The notes: a model not told the origin generated them from the sequence alone. A DNA stretch of 64,000 bases from Nonomuraea guangzhouensis (GCF_019396345.1 NZ_JAHKRM010000002.1:248001-312000), one strand, 5' to 3'. Positions 52,057-61,117 are shown, numbered from the stretch's first letter. Program-made: numbers and translations.

Positions 52057-52923
52057 ATGCGAGCGGGGCATCTCGGACGATGGGCGGCCTTAACGGGCGC
52101 AGCGCTTCTGGCGAGCGCGTGCTCGCCGGCCACCGGAGTGGCGGGCGTCAGCGCGCAGTCAACGGCCGCGACCACGGCGAGCGCCAGCCCGTCGGTCACC
52201 GCCACCATCCCGTCGGGCGACGCTCAGTCGGCCGAGACGCCGCCCAAGGGCGAGGATCCGACCAAGATCCCACCGCCGAAGGTGTCGAAGTACACCTACT
52301 CCTTCCCCGTCCAGGGCTGCAAGACGACCTACCAGCGCAAGCTCCTCGTCCTCCCGAAGACGACGATCTGGGCGGCCAAGGGATGCGCCTTCGTCTCGCC
52401 GGTCGACGGCGTGGTCGACGAGGTCAACACCGTGAACAGGTGGGCGTTCGCCACCGACGCGGGCGCCACCCGTGAGGGCCGCTACGTCACGATCATCGGC
52501 GACGACGGCGTCCGCTACCTCGGCGGCCATCTCGACACCGTGGCCGACGGCCTCAAGCCGGGCGCGCGGGTGAAGGTCGGGCAGAAGCTCGGCCAGGTCG
52601 GCAACTCCGGCAACGCCGGCGCCACCGCCCCGAACCTGTACTTCGCGATCTCCTGGAAGACCGGTCCCGCCTACTGGTGGGTGCGCCGGGGCATGGTGAA
52701 CCCCTGGAGCTACCTCGACGCCTGGCAGTCCGGCAACAAGACGCTGTCGCCGAAGGAGGAGACGCTGAAGTTGCGCGGCAAGGTGGGCGAGACGCCGCCC
52801 TGCTCGGTTCAGTGCGCGTCGAAGCAGGCGCCGGAACCCACCCCCACCACCAAGAAGAAAAAGAAGAAGAGGACCGGCGCCAAGCCGTCTCAGACCCCGA
52901 TCATCATTACCGATCCGACGTGA
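52057..52923 (+). CDS. M23-fold lipoprotein, probably catalytically inactive
   Basis: 288-residue exported protein. Signal peptide with lipobox LLASAC, then a Thr/Ser/Pro linker, and an LytM/M23-like beta domain at about 95-245 (VSPVDGVVDEVNTVN, GRYVTIIGDDGVRYLGGHLDTV, LGQVGNSGNAGATAPNLYFAI). Of the M23 zinc ligands, only one His (GHLDT) is present; the final HxH is replaced by NLYF. It is likely a non-catalytic LytM factor acting in the cell wall. The C-terminus is Lys-rich. The ATG at 52057 follows GGTGGAG; an earlier frame start at 51985 would precede the signal peptide. Confidence 0.82.
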   Translation: MRAGHLGRWAALTGAALLASACSPATGVAGVSAQSTAATTASASPSVTATIPSGDAQSAETPPKGEDPTKIPPPKVSKYTYSFPVQGCKTTYQRKLLVLPKTTIWAAKGCAFVSPVDGVVDEVNTVNRWAFATDAGATREGRYVTIIGDDGVRYLGGHLDTVADGLKPGARVKVGQKLGQVGNSGNAGATAPNLYFAISWKTGPAYWWVRRGMVNPWSYLDAWQSGNKTLSPKEETLKLRGKVGETPPCSVQCASKQAPEPTPTTKKKKKKRTGAKPSQTPIIITDPT

Positions 52924-54067
52924 GCTCCTTCGGGTCCACGGTCGCTCCGGAGCGGATGAGTTCCTTGATCTCGCCGGCGACGTCCCAGATGTTGACGTTC
53001 ATGCCGGCGACGACCTTGCCCTCGCGCAGCCAGTAGGCGACGAACTCCTGGTCGGGGACCGAGCCCCGGTAGACGACGTCGTCGTAGCCCTGGATGTCGC
53101 CGTTGAACTCCATGCCCAGGTCGTACTGGTCGGTGTAGAAGTACGGCAGGCGGTCGTAGGTGACGTCCTGGCCCAGCATGGACCGGGCCGCCACGGGGCC
53201 GCCGTTGAGCGCGTTGGCCCAGTGTTCGACCCGGATGCGCCGGCCGTACAGCGGGTGGAAGGCCTCGGCGACGTCGCCCGCGGCGAACACGTCGGGATGC
53301 GAGGTGCGCAGGGCGGCGTCCGTCAGGATGCCGCTGCCGACGTCCAGTCCGGCGTCGCGGGCCAGGCCGACCTCGGGTGCCGCGCCGATGCCGACGACCA
53401 CCAGGTCGGCGGTCAGGCGCTCGCCGGAGCTGAGCCGCACGCCGGTCTCGGTGATCTCCGCGGCGCCGGTACCGGTGCGCAGGTCGACGCCGTTGCGCCG
53501 GTGCAGCCGGGCGAAGACCTCGCCGAGTTCGGGCCCGAGCGGCCGGTACAGCGGCGTGGGGTCGGGTTCGACGATCGTGACCTCGCATCCGGCCTTGCGG
53601 GCGGCCGCGGCGGTCTCCAGGCCGATCCAGCCCGCGCCGACGACGGTCACCCGCCCGGCGTCGGCGAAGCGGGCCTTGAGCGCCTCGCTGTCCCCGACCG
53701 TGCGCAGGTAGAGGGCGGGGCCAGGCAGCCGCCTCGGCGTCGCCCCCGTGGCGATCAGCAGCTTGTCGTACGACTGGCGCGAGCCGTCAGCGAACCTGAC
53801 CACGTGCTCGTCGAGCTCGACCCGCGTGACCCGCAGGCCGGTCCGGAGATCCACGTCGTTGTCGGCGTACCAGCCGGCGCCGTGGACGAAGATCTTCTCC
53901 CGCTCGCTCTTGCCCAGCAGGTATTCCTTCGACAGGGGCGGTCGTTCGTAAGGGCGTTCGGACTCCGCGCCGATCAGGACGATCTGGTCGCCTGAGCCTT
54001 CTTCGCGCAACGTCTGCGCCGCCTTGGCCCCCGCCAGACCCGCGCCGACGATCACATATGTAGCCAT
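52907..54067 (-). CDS. FAD-dependent NAD(P)H oxidoreductase (ferredoxin reductase-like)
   Basis: 386-residue flavoprotein. N-terminal FAD site YVIVGAGLAGAKAAQTLREEG, NAD site VTVVGAGWIGLETAAAARKAG, and the FAD signature DVFAAGDVAEAFHP. The pattern PYERPPLSKEYLLG is typical of ferredoxin/rubredoxin/putidaredoxin reductases. The C-terminal domain is of the reductase type. Its electron acceptor is not linked here. Its 3' end overlaps the M23-fold gene by 17 nt in convergent orientation. The start at 54067 is only 26 nt from the dgt stop, on the same strand. Confidence 0.92.
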   Translation of the reverse strand: MATYVIVGAGLAGAKAAQTLREEGSGDQIVLIGAESERPYERPPLSKEYLLGKSEREKIFVHGAGWYADNDVDLRTGLRVTRVELDEHVVRFADGSRQSYDKLLIATGATPRRLPGPALYLRTVGDSEALKARFADAGRVTVVGAGWIGLETAAAARKAGCEVTIVEPDPTPLYRPLGPELGEVFARLHRRNGVDLRTGTGAAEITETGVRLSSGERLTADLVVVGIGAAPEVGLARDAGLDVGSGILTDAALRTSHPDVFAAGDVAEAFHPLYGRRIRVEHWANALNGGPVAARSMLGQDVTYDRLPYFYTDQYDLGMEFNGDIQGYDDVVYRGSVPDQEFVAYWLREGKVVAGMNVNIWDVAGEIKELIRSGATVDPKELTSDR

Positions 54068-54092
54068 GGGCGCAGTATCCGCCCGCCGGGGG

Positions 54093-55313
54093 TCATCGGG
54101 AAAGACGCTTGTGCCAGGCGACGGCCGACGTGTCGGTGAGGGAGGCGATCTGGTCGATGACCACCCGGACGCGAGCGGCGTCGTTGGGCGCGCCGAGATA
54201 GGAGGGCCGGAAGGCGGGCTCCAGGGTGGCGGGCGCGCCGAGCGTGATCAGGGAGGCCAGCTCGGAGATGAGGTCGCGCTGCCGGACCTGGTTGGCGTGG
54301 TGGTCCTCGGTGGTCATCACGTAATGGGCGGTGATGCCCTTGAGCAGCGCGCACTCCAGCCGCGTGGCCGGCGGCACGACGAGCTCCGCGCGGTGCCGCG
54401 AGGCGTACGCGTCCTTGGTGGCGGTCTCGGCGGAGCGGCAGAAGCGGCCGATGAGGCCGCTCGTCAGCGCCTTGAGCCCGGCCAGGTCGGCGAAGGTGGC
54501 CTCGAAGCGTCGCGGCCAGAGCGGGGTGGCGAGCAGCCCGGCGAAGACGGCTTCGAGCTCGGCCAGGTCGGCGCCCGGCGCGTACCAGGTGCGGGCGGTC
54601 TCGCAGACCTGGCGGCGCTCGCCGGCCGACAGCAGCGCCTCGGGCGTGACGTGGCCGGAGTGCAGCGCGTCCTCCAGGTCGTGGACGGAGTAGGCGACGT
54701 CGTCGGCCCAGTCCATGATCTGCGCCTCGAAGCTGACCCGGCCTTCGGGCGCGCCGTCCCTGATCCACTCGAAGACCGGCAGGTCGTCGTCGTAGACCCC
54801 GAACTTCGGTGACCTGTCGCAGGTCCACGGGTATTTGATGGAGGCGTCGAGCGCGGCCCTGGTGAGGTTGAGCCCGGCGCTGCCGCCGTCCTCGGTGAGG
54901 ACCTTGGCCTCCAGCCGGGTGAGCAGGCGCAGGCTCTGCGCGTTGCCCTCGAAGCCGCCGCACGACGTGGACAGCTTGTTGAGCGCCACCTCGCCGTTGT
55001 GGCCGAACGGCGGATGGCCCAGGTCGTGCGCCAGGCAGGCCGTCTCGACCAGGTCGGGGTCGACGCCGAGCGTCGCGCCCATCTCCCTGCCGACCTGGGC
55101 GCATTCGAGCGAGTGGGTGAGCCGGGTGCGTGGGATGTGCTGGCCGCCGCCGAGGGTCTCGCCGGGCCCCACCACCTGCGTCTTGGCGGCCAGTCTGCGG
55201 AGCGCGGAGCTGTGCAGGACCCGGGCGCGGTCGCGTTCGAACGCGCTCCGCTCCGGGTTGCCGGGAGGTTCCGGCACCCACCGTGCCTGGTCGTGCTCGT
55301 CGTAGCGGGCCAT
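54093..55313 (-). CDS. dgt: Deoxyguanosinetriphosphate triphosphohydrolase-like protein
   Basis: 406-residue HD-domain enzyme that hydrolyses dNTPs to deoxynucleosides and triphosphate. HD metal ligands: the His in RTRLTHSLECAQVGREMG, the pair CLAHDLGHPPFGHNGE, and the Asp in DWADDVAYSVHDLEDAL. Start chosen at ATG 55313 (MARYDEHDQARWVPEPPGN); the open frame continues upstream for 500 codons but only as shadow of the M48 gene. No Shine-Dalgarno is seen and promoter boxes lie within 45 nt, so the message may be leaderless. Confidence 0.94.
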   Translation of the reverse strand: MARYDEHDQARWVPEPPGNPERSAFERDRARVLHSSALRRLAAKTQVVGPGETLGGGQHIPRTRLTHSLECAQVGREMGATLGVDPDLVETACLAHDLGHPPFGHNGEVALNKLSTSCGGFEGNAQSLRLLTRLEAKVLTEDGGSAGLNLTRAALDASIKYPWTCDRSPKFGVYDDDLPVFEWIRDGAPEGRVSFEAQIMDWADDVAYSVHDLEDALHSGHVTPEALLSAGERRQVCETARTWYAPGADLAELEAVFAGLLATPLWPRRFEATFADLAGLKALTSGLIGRFCRSAETATKDAYASRHRAELVVPPATRLECALLKGITAHYVMTTEDHHANQVRQRDLISELASLITLGAPATLEPAFRPSYLGAPNDAARVRVVIDQIASLTDTSAVAWHKRLSR

Positions 55314-55323
55314 AAGAGCTGTG

Positions 55324-55357
55324 ATTTTATCCAGTTTCCGGTCTCCGCTAGTGTCAA
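55324..55357 (-). promoter_or_regulatory. Promoter candidate of dgt
   Basis: On the minus strand a perfect TTGACA (55357-55352). CTGGAT follows after 17 nt (55334-55329) and TAAAAT after 22 nt (55329-55324). The spacing favours the first, the sequence the second. Either gives a leader shorter than about 10 nt. Confidence 0.45.
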
Positions 55358-55394
55358 CCCTCGCGAGAACCCCCTTCCCCGGGAGCCCTCCTCC

Positions 55395-56894
55395 ATGACC
55401 ACTGCGTTCCGGGCGGTGCTGGCCTTCGGCCTGCTCGCCGGTTTTTACCTGCTCGTCGGCCTCATCCTGGCGGCGGCCGTCTTCTTCGACGTGCTGCTGC
55501 TGGTGGACTTCCATGTCAACGCGCTCAAGCTCGCGGTCCCGCTGACCCTGGCGGCGGGCGCGCTCGTCCGCGCCCTGATCATGGTCAGCCGCCGCAAGGA
55601 CGGCGAGCAGCCGGGCGTACTGGTCACCCGCGAGCACGAGCCCGCCCTCTGGCAGGTGGTCGAAGACCTGTCCCAGCGCGTCCGTACGGCGCCGCCCGAC
55701 GAGATCCGCCTGGTGCCCGAGGTCAACGCGGCCGTGTCGGAGGACACCCGCTTCCTCGGCATGAAGGCCACCAGGCGGCGCATGTACATCGGGCTGCCGC
55801 TGCTGCAGACCCTCACGGTCGACGAGATGCGCGCGGTGCTCGGCCACGAGCTGGGCCACTACAGCGGCGCCCACACCCGCCTGGGCGCGCCGGTCTACCG
55901 GGGCCGGGTGTCGCTGATCGCGACCGTTCAGGGGCTCGGCAACCATCCGTTCATCCAGCGCCTGTTCGCCTACTACGCCAAGCTCTACCTGCTCGTCTCC
56001 CAGGGCGTGTCGCGCAGGCAGGAGCTGGAGGCCGACCGGTTCGCCGTGGGCATCGGCGGTCGCCAGGCGATGTCGGAGGCGCTGCGCAAGATCCACGGCA
56101 CGGCGGCCGCCTGGGACATCTACGCCGCCGGCTACCTGTCGATGACCGGCGTGGGCGGCAACCGGCCCGCGGCCGTGTTCGGCGGGTTCCACGCGCTGAT
56201 GAGCGACCCTGCCAGGCAGGCCGAGGTGGCCAAGCTCGGCGAGCAGCCGGAGGAGACCTCCCTCTACGACTCGCACCCGAGCCTGAGCGAGCGGCTGGCC
56301 GCCATCGAGCTGCTGCCGGAGCCGGAGCACGTGCCCGACCCCCGCTCGGCCCTCACCATGCTGCGTGACGCGAACGTGGCGGTGCAGGCGGTCGAGGAGT
56401 CGATGTGGACACCGGAGGCGCTCACGGGGCTGCGGCCGGTGACGTGGGAGGAGCTGATCTCCCAGGGCATGTACGCCGCCCGCAACGCCGAGGCCCTGAA
56501 CGACCTGGCGCTGGCCGGGCAGCGGGTGCTGGGCGCCACCCGGCCCTACCTCGACGCGGCCTTCGAGGTGATCGCCAGGGACCGGCGGCCCGAGCTGGAG
56601 GAGAAGCTGCTCGAGCTGGGCTGGAAACCGTCCGAGACGCTGCTGGCCGGGGTGCTCGGCCAGGCGCTGGAGGCCGTGCTGATCCAGCACGGCCAGGCCC
56701 GGTGGACGCTGTCGTGGGCGGGCCCGGCGCGGCTGCTGTTCGACGACGGCGAGGAGGTGGCGCTGTCGGAGTACGCGGCCCAGGTCGCGGGCGATCCGTC
56801 CGCCGTTCCCGGACTCCGGAAGTGGCTGGGCGACCTGGGCATGCGTCACGACTACGTGCCTGCCACGCTGGAACAGGCCGAGGCGGCCGTCTAG
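55395..56894 (+). CDS. M48 family membrane zinc metalloprotease
   Basis: 499-residue protein. Two N-terminal membrane spans (about 8-30 and 40-64), then an M48 peptidase domain with HELGH at 151-155 (AVLGHELGHYSGAH) and the third ligand Glu in SRRQELEADRFAVG. A second half of about 200 residues has no recognised motif and may be helical. Such proteases degrade damaged membrane proteins; the natural target is unknown. Divergent from dgt with 81 bp between start codons; ATG at 55395. Confidence 0.9.
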   Translation: MTTAFRAVLAFGLLAGFYLLVGLILAAAVFFDVLLLVDFHVNALKLAVPLTLAAGALVRALIMVSRRKDGEQPGVLVTREHEPALWQVVEDLSQRVRTAPPDEIRLVPEVNAAVSEDTRFLGMKATRRRMYIGLPLLQTLTVDEMRAVLGHELGHYSGAHTRLGAPVYRGRVSLIATVQGLGNHPFIQRLFAYYAKLYLLVSQGVSRRQELEADRFAVGIGGRQAMSEALRKIHGTAAAWDIYAAGYLSMTGVGGNRPAAVFGGFHALMSDPARQAEVAKLGEQPEETSLYDSHPSLSERLAAIELLPEPEHVPDPRSALTMLRDANVAVQAVEESMWTPEALTGLRPVTWEELISQGMYAARNAEALNDLALAGQRVLGATRPYLDAAFEVIARDRRPELEEKLLELGWKPSETLLAGVLGQALEAVLIQHGQARWTLSWAGPARLLFDDGEEVALSEYAAQVAGDPSAVPGLRKWLGDLGMRHDYVPATLEQAEAAV

Positions 56895-56949
56895 CGGCCG
56901 TTCCTCGGCGGCTGTCCCTCAGCGACCGTTCCTCAGCGGCTGTCCGAGT
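56894..56949. repeat. Tandem 28-bp duplication at the M48/ppdK junction
   Basis: Two 28-bp units (56894-56921 and 56922-56949) sharing GCG-CCGTTCCTC-GCGGCTGTCC with a few changes. The second unit contains the stop codon and last codons of ppdK, so the first unit is an extra copy of the ppdK 3' end. Confidence 0.8.
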
Positions 56950-59566
56950 CGCACTCCGCCATGGCCGCGCGGCCGGCCTCCAGGCGGGCGACCGGGATGC
57001 GGAACGGCGAGCAGGAGACGTAGTCGAGCCCGGCCTCGTGGCAGAAGTGCACCGAGTCGGGATCGCCCCCGTGCTCGCCGCAGATGCCGAGCTTGAGGTC
57101 CGGACGCGCCTTGCGGCCCTCCTCGACCGCGATCCTGACCAGCCGGCCGACGCCGTCACGGTCGAGGGTCTCGAACGGGGAGACACCGAAGATGCCCAGC
57201 TCCAGGTAGCGCGAGAAGAACGCCGCCTCGACGTCGTCGCGGGAGAAGCCCCAGGTCATCTGGGTCAGGTCGTTGGTGCCGAAGGAGAAGAACTGGGCCG
57301 CCTCGGCGACCTGCCCCGCGGTGAGCGCCGCCCTGGGCGTCTCGATCATGGTGCCGACCAGGGCGTCGACGCCGAGGTCCGCGAGAATCCCGGCGGCCTC
57401 CTCACGGACGGCCTCCAGCTCCTGTACGGCGGCGACGAGCGGGATCATGATCTCCGGCTTGGCTCCCGGCACGTCCTTGGCCGCCTGGGCGATGGCGCGT
57501 ACCTGCATGGCGAACAGGCCGGGAATGACCAGCCCGAGCCGTACGCCGCGCAGGCCGAGCATGGGATTCTCCTCGTGCAGCCGCTTGACGGCGGCCAGCA
57601 GGTCGCGCTGCTTGTCCGAGGTCTCGCCGGTCGCCGCCTTGACCGACAGGTCCACGATGTCGGGCAGGAACTCGTGCAGCGGCGGGTCGATGAGCCGCAC
57701 GGTCACCGGCTGACCGTCCATAGCCCGAAATATCTCGACGAAGTCTGCCTTCTGGAGCGGCTCCAGCGCGTCCAGCGCCGCCTGGCGCTCCTCGTCGCCG
57801 GAAGCCAGCACCAGATCCTCGACGAGCTGCCGGCGCTCGCCCAGGAACATGTGCTCGGTGCGGCACAGCCCGATCCCCTCGCCGCCGAAGCGGCGCGCCC
57901 TGGCCGCGTCGGCGGCGGTGTCGGCGTTGGCCCGCACGCCCAGCCGGCGCACCTCGTCGGCCCGGCGCATGATCCGGTCCACGGCCCGGACCAGGTCGTC
58001 GTCGGGCTCGCGGCCCTCGAAGTACTCGACCACGGCCGAGTCCACCACGGGCACCTCGCCGAGGAAGACCTCGCCGGTGGTGCCGTCGATGGAGATGACG
58101 TCGCCCTCGTTCACCACGACGTCGCCCGGCGCGGTGAACCTGCGCTCGGCGATCGACACCTCCAGCTCCTCGGCGCCGCAGACGCAGGTCTTGCCCATGC
58201 CGCGGGCGACCACGGCGGCGTGCGAGGTCTTGCCGCCGCGGCTGGTCAGGATGCCGCGCGCGGCGATCATCCCGGACAGGTCGTCCGGGTTGGTCTCACG
58301 GCGTACCAGGATGACGTCCTCACCCTGGTCGGCCAGCTCGACGGCGCGCGCGGAGGAGAACACGACCTTGCCGACGGCGGCCCCCGGCGAGGCGTTCATG
58401 CCCTTGGCGATCTTCTTCTTCTCGGTGCCCGAGTCGAAGCGCGGGAACATCAGCTGCACCAGCTGGTCGCCCGTCACCCGCGTGACGGCCTCGTCGAGCG
58501 TGATGAGGCCCTGGTCGACGAGCTGGGTCGCGATGCAGAACGCGGCGGCCGCGGTGCGCTTGCCGACTCTGGTCTGCAGCATCCAGAGCTTGCCGCGCTC
58601 GATCGTGAACTCGATGTCGCACAGGTCGCGGTAGTGGTTCTCCAGCGTCTCCATGATCCGCAGGAGCTCGTCGTACGAGCTCTTGTCGAGGCGTTCCAGC
58701 TCCTGGAGCGGGATCGTGTTGCGGATGCCGGCGACGACGTCCTCGCCCTGGGCGTTCTGCAGGTAGTCGCCGTAGATGCCCTGCTGGCCGGAGCCGGGGT
58801 CGCGGGTGAAGGCGACGCCGGTGCCCGAGTCGTTGCCGACGTTGCCGAAGACCATGGCCACGATGTTGACCGCGGTGCCGAGGTCGGCGGGGATGCGTTC
58901 CTGGCGGCGGTAGAGGATGGCGCGCGGAGCGTTCCACGAGTCGAAGACGGCCATGACGGCCAGCCGCATCTGCTCGCGCGGATCGGCGGGGAAGTCCTTG
59001 CCGGTCTGCTCGCGCACGATGCCCTTGAACGTCTCGACCAGGCCCTGCAGCTCGCCCGCGTCGAGGTCGGTGTCCTGCCGGTCGCCCTTCAGCGATTCGA
59101 GCGCGTGCTCGAACAGCTCGCCGTCGATGCCGAGCACGGTCTTGCCGAACATCTGGATGAGCCTGCGGTAGGAGTCCCAGGCGAAGCGGTCGTTGCCGCC
59201 GGCCTGCTTGGCCAGGCCGTGGACGGACTCGTCGTTCAGCCCGATGTTGAGGACGGTCTCCATCATCCCGGGCATCGAGAACTTGGCGCCGGAGCGGACA
59301 CTGACGAGCAGCGGGTCGTCGGCCTGGCCGAGCGCCTTGCCCATCCGCTTCTCCATCGCGCCCAGGTGCTCGGACACCTCCCGCTCCAGGCCGTCGGGGA
59401 CCGCGCCCTCGGCCAGGTAGTGGCGGCACGCCTCGGAGGTGATCGTGAACCCGGGAGGAACGGGCAGTCCGAGATTGGTCATTTCGGCAAGGTTTGCTCC
59501 CTTGCCTCCGAGAAGATCCTTGAGATCCTTGTTGCCCTCGGTGAAGTCGTAAACGTACTTGGCCAC
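56933..59566 (-). CDS. ppdK: Pyruvate, phosphate dikinase
   Basis: 877-residue enzyme that interconverts pyruvate + ATP + Pi with PEP + AMP + PPi. ATP-grasp domain with LLGGKGANLAEMTNLGLPVPPGFTI and VSVRSGAKFSMPGMMETVLN; swivelling domain with the phospho-His in TSRGGKTSHAAVVARGMGKTCVCG; C-terminal PEP/pyruvate TIM barrel with GIGLCRTEHMF and GICGEHGGDPDSVHF. Full usual length. I prefer GTG at 59566 (VAKYVYDFTEG) because GGAG lies 5 nt upstream; the frame also allows a TTG at 59581. Divergent from the cytochrome b gene across a 225-bp gap that holds two palindromes. Confidence 0.96.
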   Translation of the reverse strand: MAKYVYDFTEGNKDLKDLLGGKGANLAEMTNLGLPVPPGFTITSEACRHYLAEGAVPDGLEREVSEHLGAMEKRMGKALGQADDPLLVSVRSGAKFSMPGMMETVLNIGLNDESVHGLAKQAGGNDRFAWDSYRRLIQMFGKTVLGIDGELFEHALESLKGDRQDTDLDAGELQGLVETFKGIVREQTGKDFPADPREQMRLAVMAVFDSWNAPRAILYRRQERIPADLGTAVNIVAMVFGNVGNDSGTGVAFTRDPGSGQQGIYGDYLQNAQGEDVVAGIRNTIPLQELERLDKSSYDELLRIMETLENHYRDLCDIEFTIERGKLWMLQTRVGKRTAAAAFCIATQLVDQGLITLDEAVTRVTGDQLVQLMFPRFDSGTEKKKIAKGMNASPGAAVGKVVFSSARAVELADQGEDVILVRRETNPDDLSGMIAARGILTSRGGKTSHAAVVARGMGKTCVCGAEELEVSIAERRFTAPGDVVVNEGDVISIDGTTGEVFLGEVPVVDSAVVEYFEGREPDDDLVRAVDRIMRRADEVRRLGVRANADTAADAARARRFGGEGIGLCRTEHMFLGERRQLVEDLVLASGDEERQAALDALEPLQKADFVEIFRAMDGQPVTVRLIDPPLHEFLPDIVDLSVKAATGETSDKQRDLLAAVKRLHEENPMLGLRGVRLGLVIPGLFAMQVRAIAQAAKDVPGAKPEIMIPLVAAVQELEAVREEAAGILADLGVDALVGTMIETPRAALTAGQVAEAAQFFSFGTNDLTQMTWGFSRDDVEAAFFSRYLELGIFGVSPFETLDRDGVGRLVRIAVEEGRKARPDLKLGICGEHGGDPDSVHFCHEAGLDYVSCSPFRIPVARLEAGRAAMAECDSDSR

Positions 59567-59647
59567 CACAGCTCCAATCAACGCCTCTGCCCCGGACTCT
59601 ACCGGCGATAATCATGATGAAACTGCACTCACCCGTTAAGTCAACGT

Positions 59648-59660
59648 TTCACCTGGTGAA
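59648..59660. promoter_or_regulatory. Palindrome TTCACCTGGTGAA upstream of ppdK
   Basis: Perfect 13-bp palindrome with a central T, 82 nt upstream of the ppdK start. It lies beside the 42-bp palindrome, and is a candidate second operator for the divergent pair. Confidence 0.5.
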
Positions 59661-59700
59661 GGGCACATAACCGGTCTAATCCAATTAATATTCTGTTTAG

Positions 59701-59742
59701 CCAGAAATTGGTTTATACCAATTGGTATAAACCAATTTCTGG
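59701..59742. promoter_or_regulatory. Perfect 42-bp AT-rich palindrome
   Basis: The 21 bases 59701-59721 are the exact reverse complement of 59722-59742, with no spacer. It is about two-thirds A+T within DNA of about 70% GC. Two shorter inverted repeats (AATTGGT-TTAT-ACCAATT and its mirror) overlap the main TATACCAATTGGTATA centre, so three dimers could bind in register. It ends 50 nt before the cytochrome b ATG, at the expected -35 of a promoter with TAGAAT at 59758-59763. Confidence 0.85.
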
Positions 59743-59791
59743 GAAAGATCTGGATGATAGAATCGGATCACCGTCTAGCAGGAGGCGCCCG

Positions 59792-61117
59792 ATGGCCACT
59801 CCTACCAAGCCACAGCGTCGCGCCCGTGTGGTCACCGGATCGGCCAAGGCCGCGCAGGGCTCCGCGAGCTTCCTGGACGAGCGCCTCGGCCTGGCCCGCT
59901 GGCTCCGCCCGAATCTCCGCAAGCTCTTCCCGAGCCACTGGTCGTTCCTGCTCGGCGAGTTCGCCCTCTACTCGTTCGTCGTGCTCGTGCTGACGGGCAC
60001 CTTCCTGACCCTCTTCTACAAGCCCAACCCCGACGTGGCCTTCACCTCGGTGCGCGAGATCAGCCTGGACGTCAGGGGCGGCCTGCTGATCCGCCAGATG
60101 CACCACTGGGCGGCGACGATCTTCGTGCTGTCGATCGTGGCCCACCTGTTCCGCGTCTTCTTCACCGCCGCCTTCCGCAAGCCGCGCGAGCTGAGCTGGA
60201 TGACCGGGGTGGTGCTGTTCGGGCTGGCGCTGTTCGAGTCGTTCCTGGGCGTCTCGCTGCCCGCCGACCAGCTCGCCATGACCGGTCTGCGGGAGGCGCA
60301 GGGCCTGCTGCTGTCGACCCCGCTCATCGGCGGCTACCTGTCGGCGCTCGTCTTCAACGGCGACTTCCCCGGCCAGGTCATCCCGCGCATCTTCGTGACG
60401 CACGTCCTGCTGGTGCCGGGCATCCTGCTGGCGCTCATACCGCTGCACGGGATCGTCCTGACCTGGCGGCAGAAGCACACCGATCACCGCACCCCGACGT
60501 CGGACGAGTCGCGGGTCACGGGCGGCCCGTTCTTCCCGTACTTCATCGTCAAGAACGGCGCCACCACCATGTTCACGATGGCCGTGGTGGCAGTGCTGGC
60601 CACCTTCGTCCGGGTCAACCCGGTGTGGGAGCACGGGCCGTACCAGCCCGGCAACTGGCCACCGTCGGCCCAGCCGTTCTGGTATTACGGCGTCCTGGAA
60701 GGCGCGCTACGCCTGACGCCGCCGTGGGTGATCACCGTCGGCGGTGTCCCCCTGCAGGTCGGCCTCTGGATCCCGATGCTGGTCCTGACGGCCTTCTTCA
60801 CGATCCTGTTCCTCTACCCGTTCCTGGAACGCCGCTTCACCAAGGACCGCCGCGTCCACAACCTGCTGGACCGTCCCTCACACGCCCCCGTCCGCACCGC
60901 GCTGGGTGCGGCGGTGATCACCTTCTTCACGGTGCTGTGGGCCGGGACGTGGGTCTCAGAGACCCCACCGGACCCGAACGCCCCGGTGCCACTCCTCACC
61001 GCACCACACGAGACCTACGTCTGGATCGTGTACGGCCTGCGCATCGCGATCTTCGTCCTGCCGCCGATCGTGTACGCCATCACCCTGGCAGTGTGCAGGA
61101 GCCGCGCCCGCCGCTGA
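59792..61117 (+). CDS. Stand-alone QcrB-like cytochrome b
   Basis: 441-residue membrane protein related to cytochrome b of the actinobacterial bc1 complex. About eight to nine spans. Heme ligand pairs are visible: QMHHWAATIFVLSIVAHLFRV and FVTHVLLVPGILLALIPLHG. The segment SLPADQLAMTGLREAQGLLLSTPLIGG parallels QcrB. It is shorter than QcrB (about 540) and no qcrA or qcrC is nearby, so it may work with another partner or as a paralogue. ATG at 59792 has AGGAGG upstream. Followed by a dienelactone hydrolase gene after a local duplication. Confidence 0.9.
   Translation: MATPTKPQRRARVVTGSAKAAQGSASFLDERLGLARWLRPNLRKLFPSHWSFLLGEFALYSFVVLVLTGTFLTLFYKPNPDVAFTSVREISLDVRGGLLIRQMHHWAATIFVLSIVAHLFRVFFTAAFRKPRELSWMTGVVLFGLALFESFLGVSLPADQLAMTGLREAQGLLLSTPLIGGYLSALVFNGDFPGQVIPRIFVTHVLLVPGILLALIPLHGIVLTWRQKHTDHRTPTSDESRVTGGPFFPYFIVKNGATTMFTMAVVAVLATFVRVNPVWEHGPYQPGNWPPSAQPFWYYGVLEGALRLTPPWVITVGGVPLQVGLWIPMLVLTAFFTILFLYPFLERRFTKDRRVHNLLDRPSHAPVRTALGAAVITFFTVLWAGTWVSETPPDPNAPVPLLTAPHETYVWIVYGLRIAIFVLPPIVYAITLAVCRSRARR

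Noticed and set aside
55314..56849. N-terminal extension of dgt to 918 residues
   Set aside because: The extra 512 residues are antisense to the M48 protease, which has HELGH and membrane segments. dgt proteins begin at the chosen ATG.
56405..59611. 1068-codon open frame on the plus strand opposite ppdK
   Set aside because: ppdK on the minus strand has all catalytic motifs; the opposite frame is low-information shadow.
59708..59791. Upstream TTG start adding 28 residues to the cytochrome b protein
   Set aside because: It would translate half of the 42-bp palindrome. AGGAGG at 59780-59785 supports the ATG at 59792.
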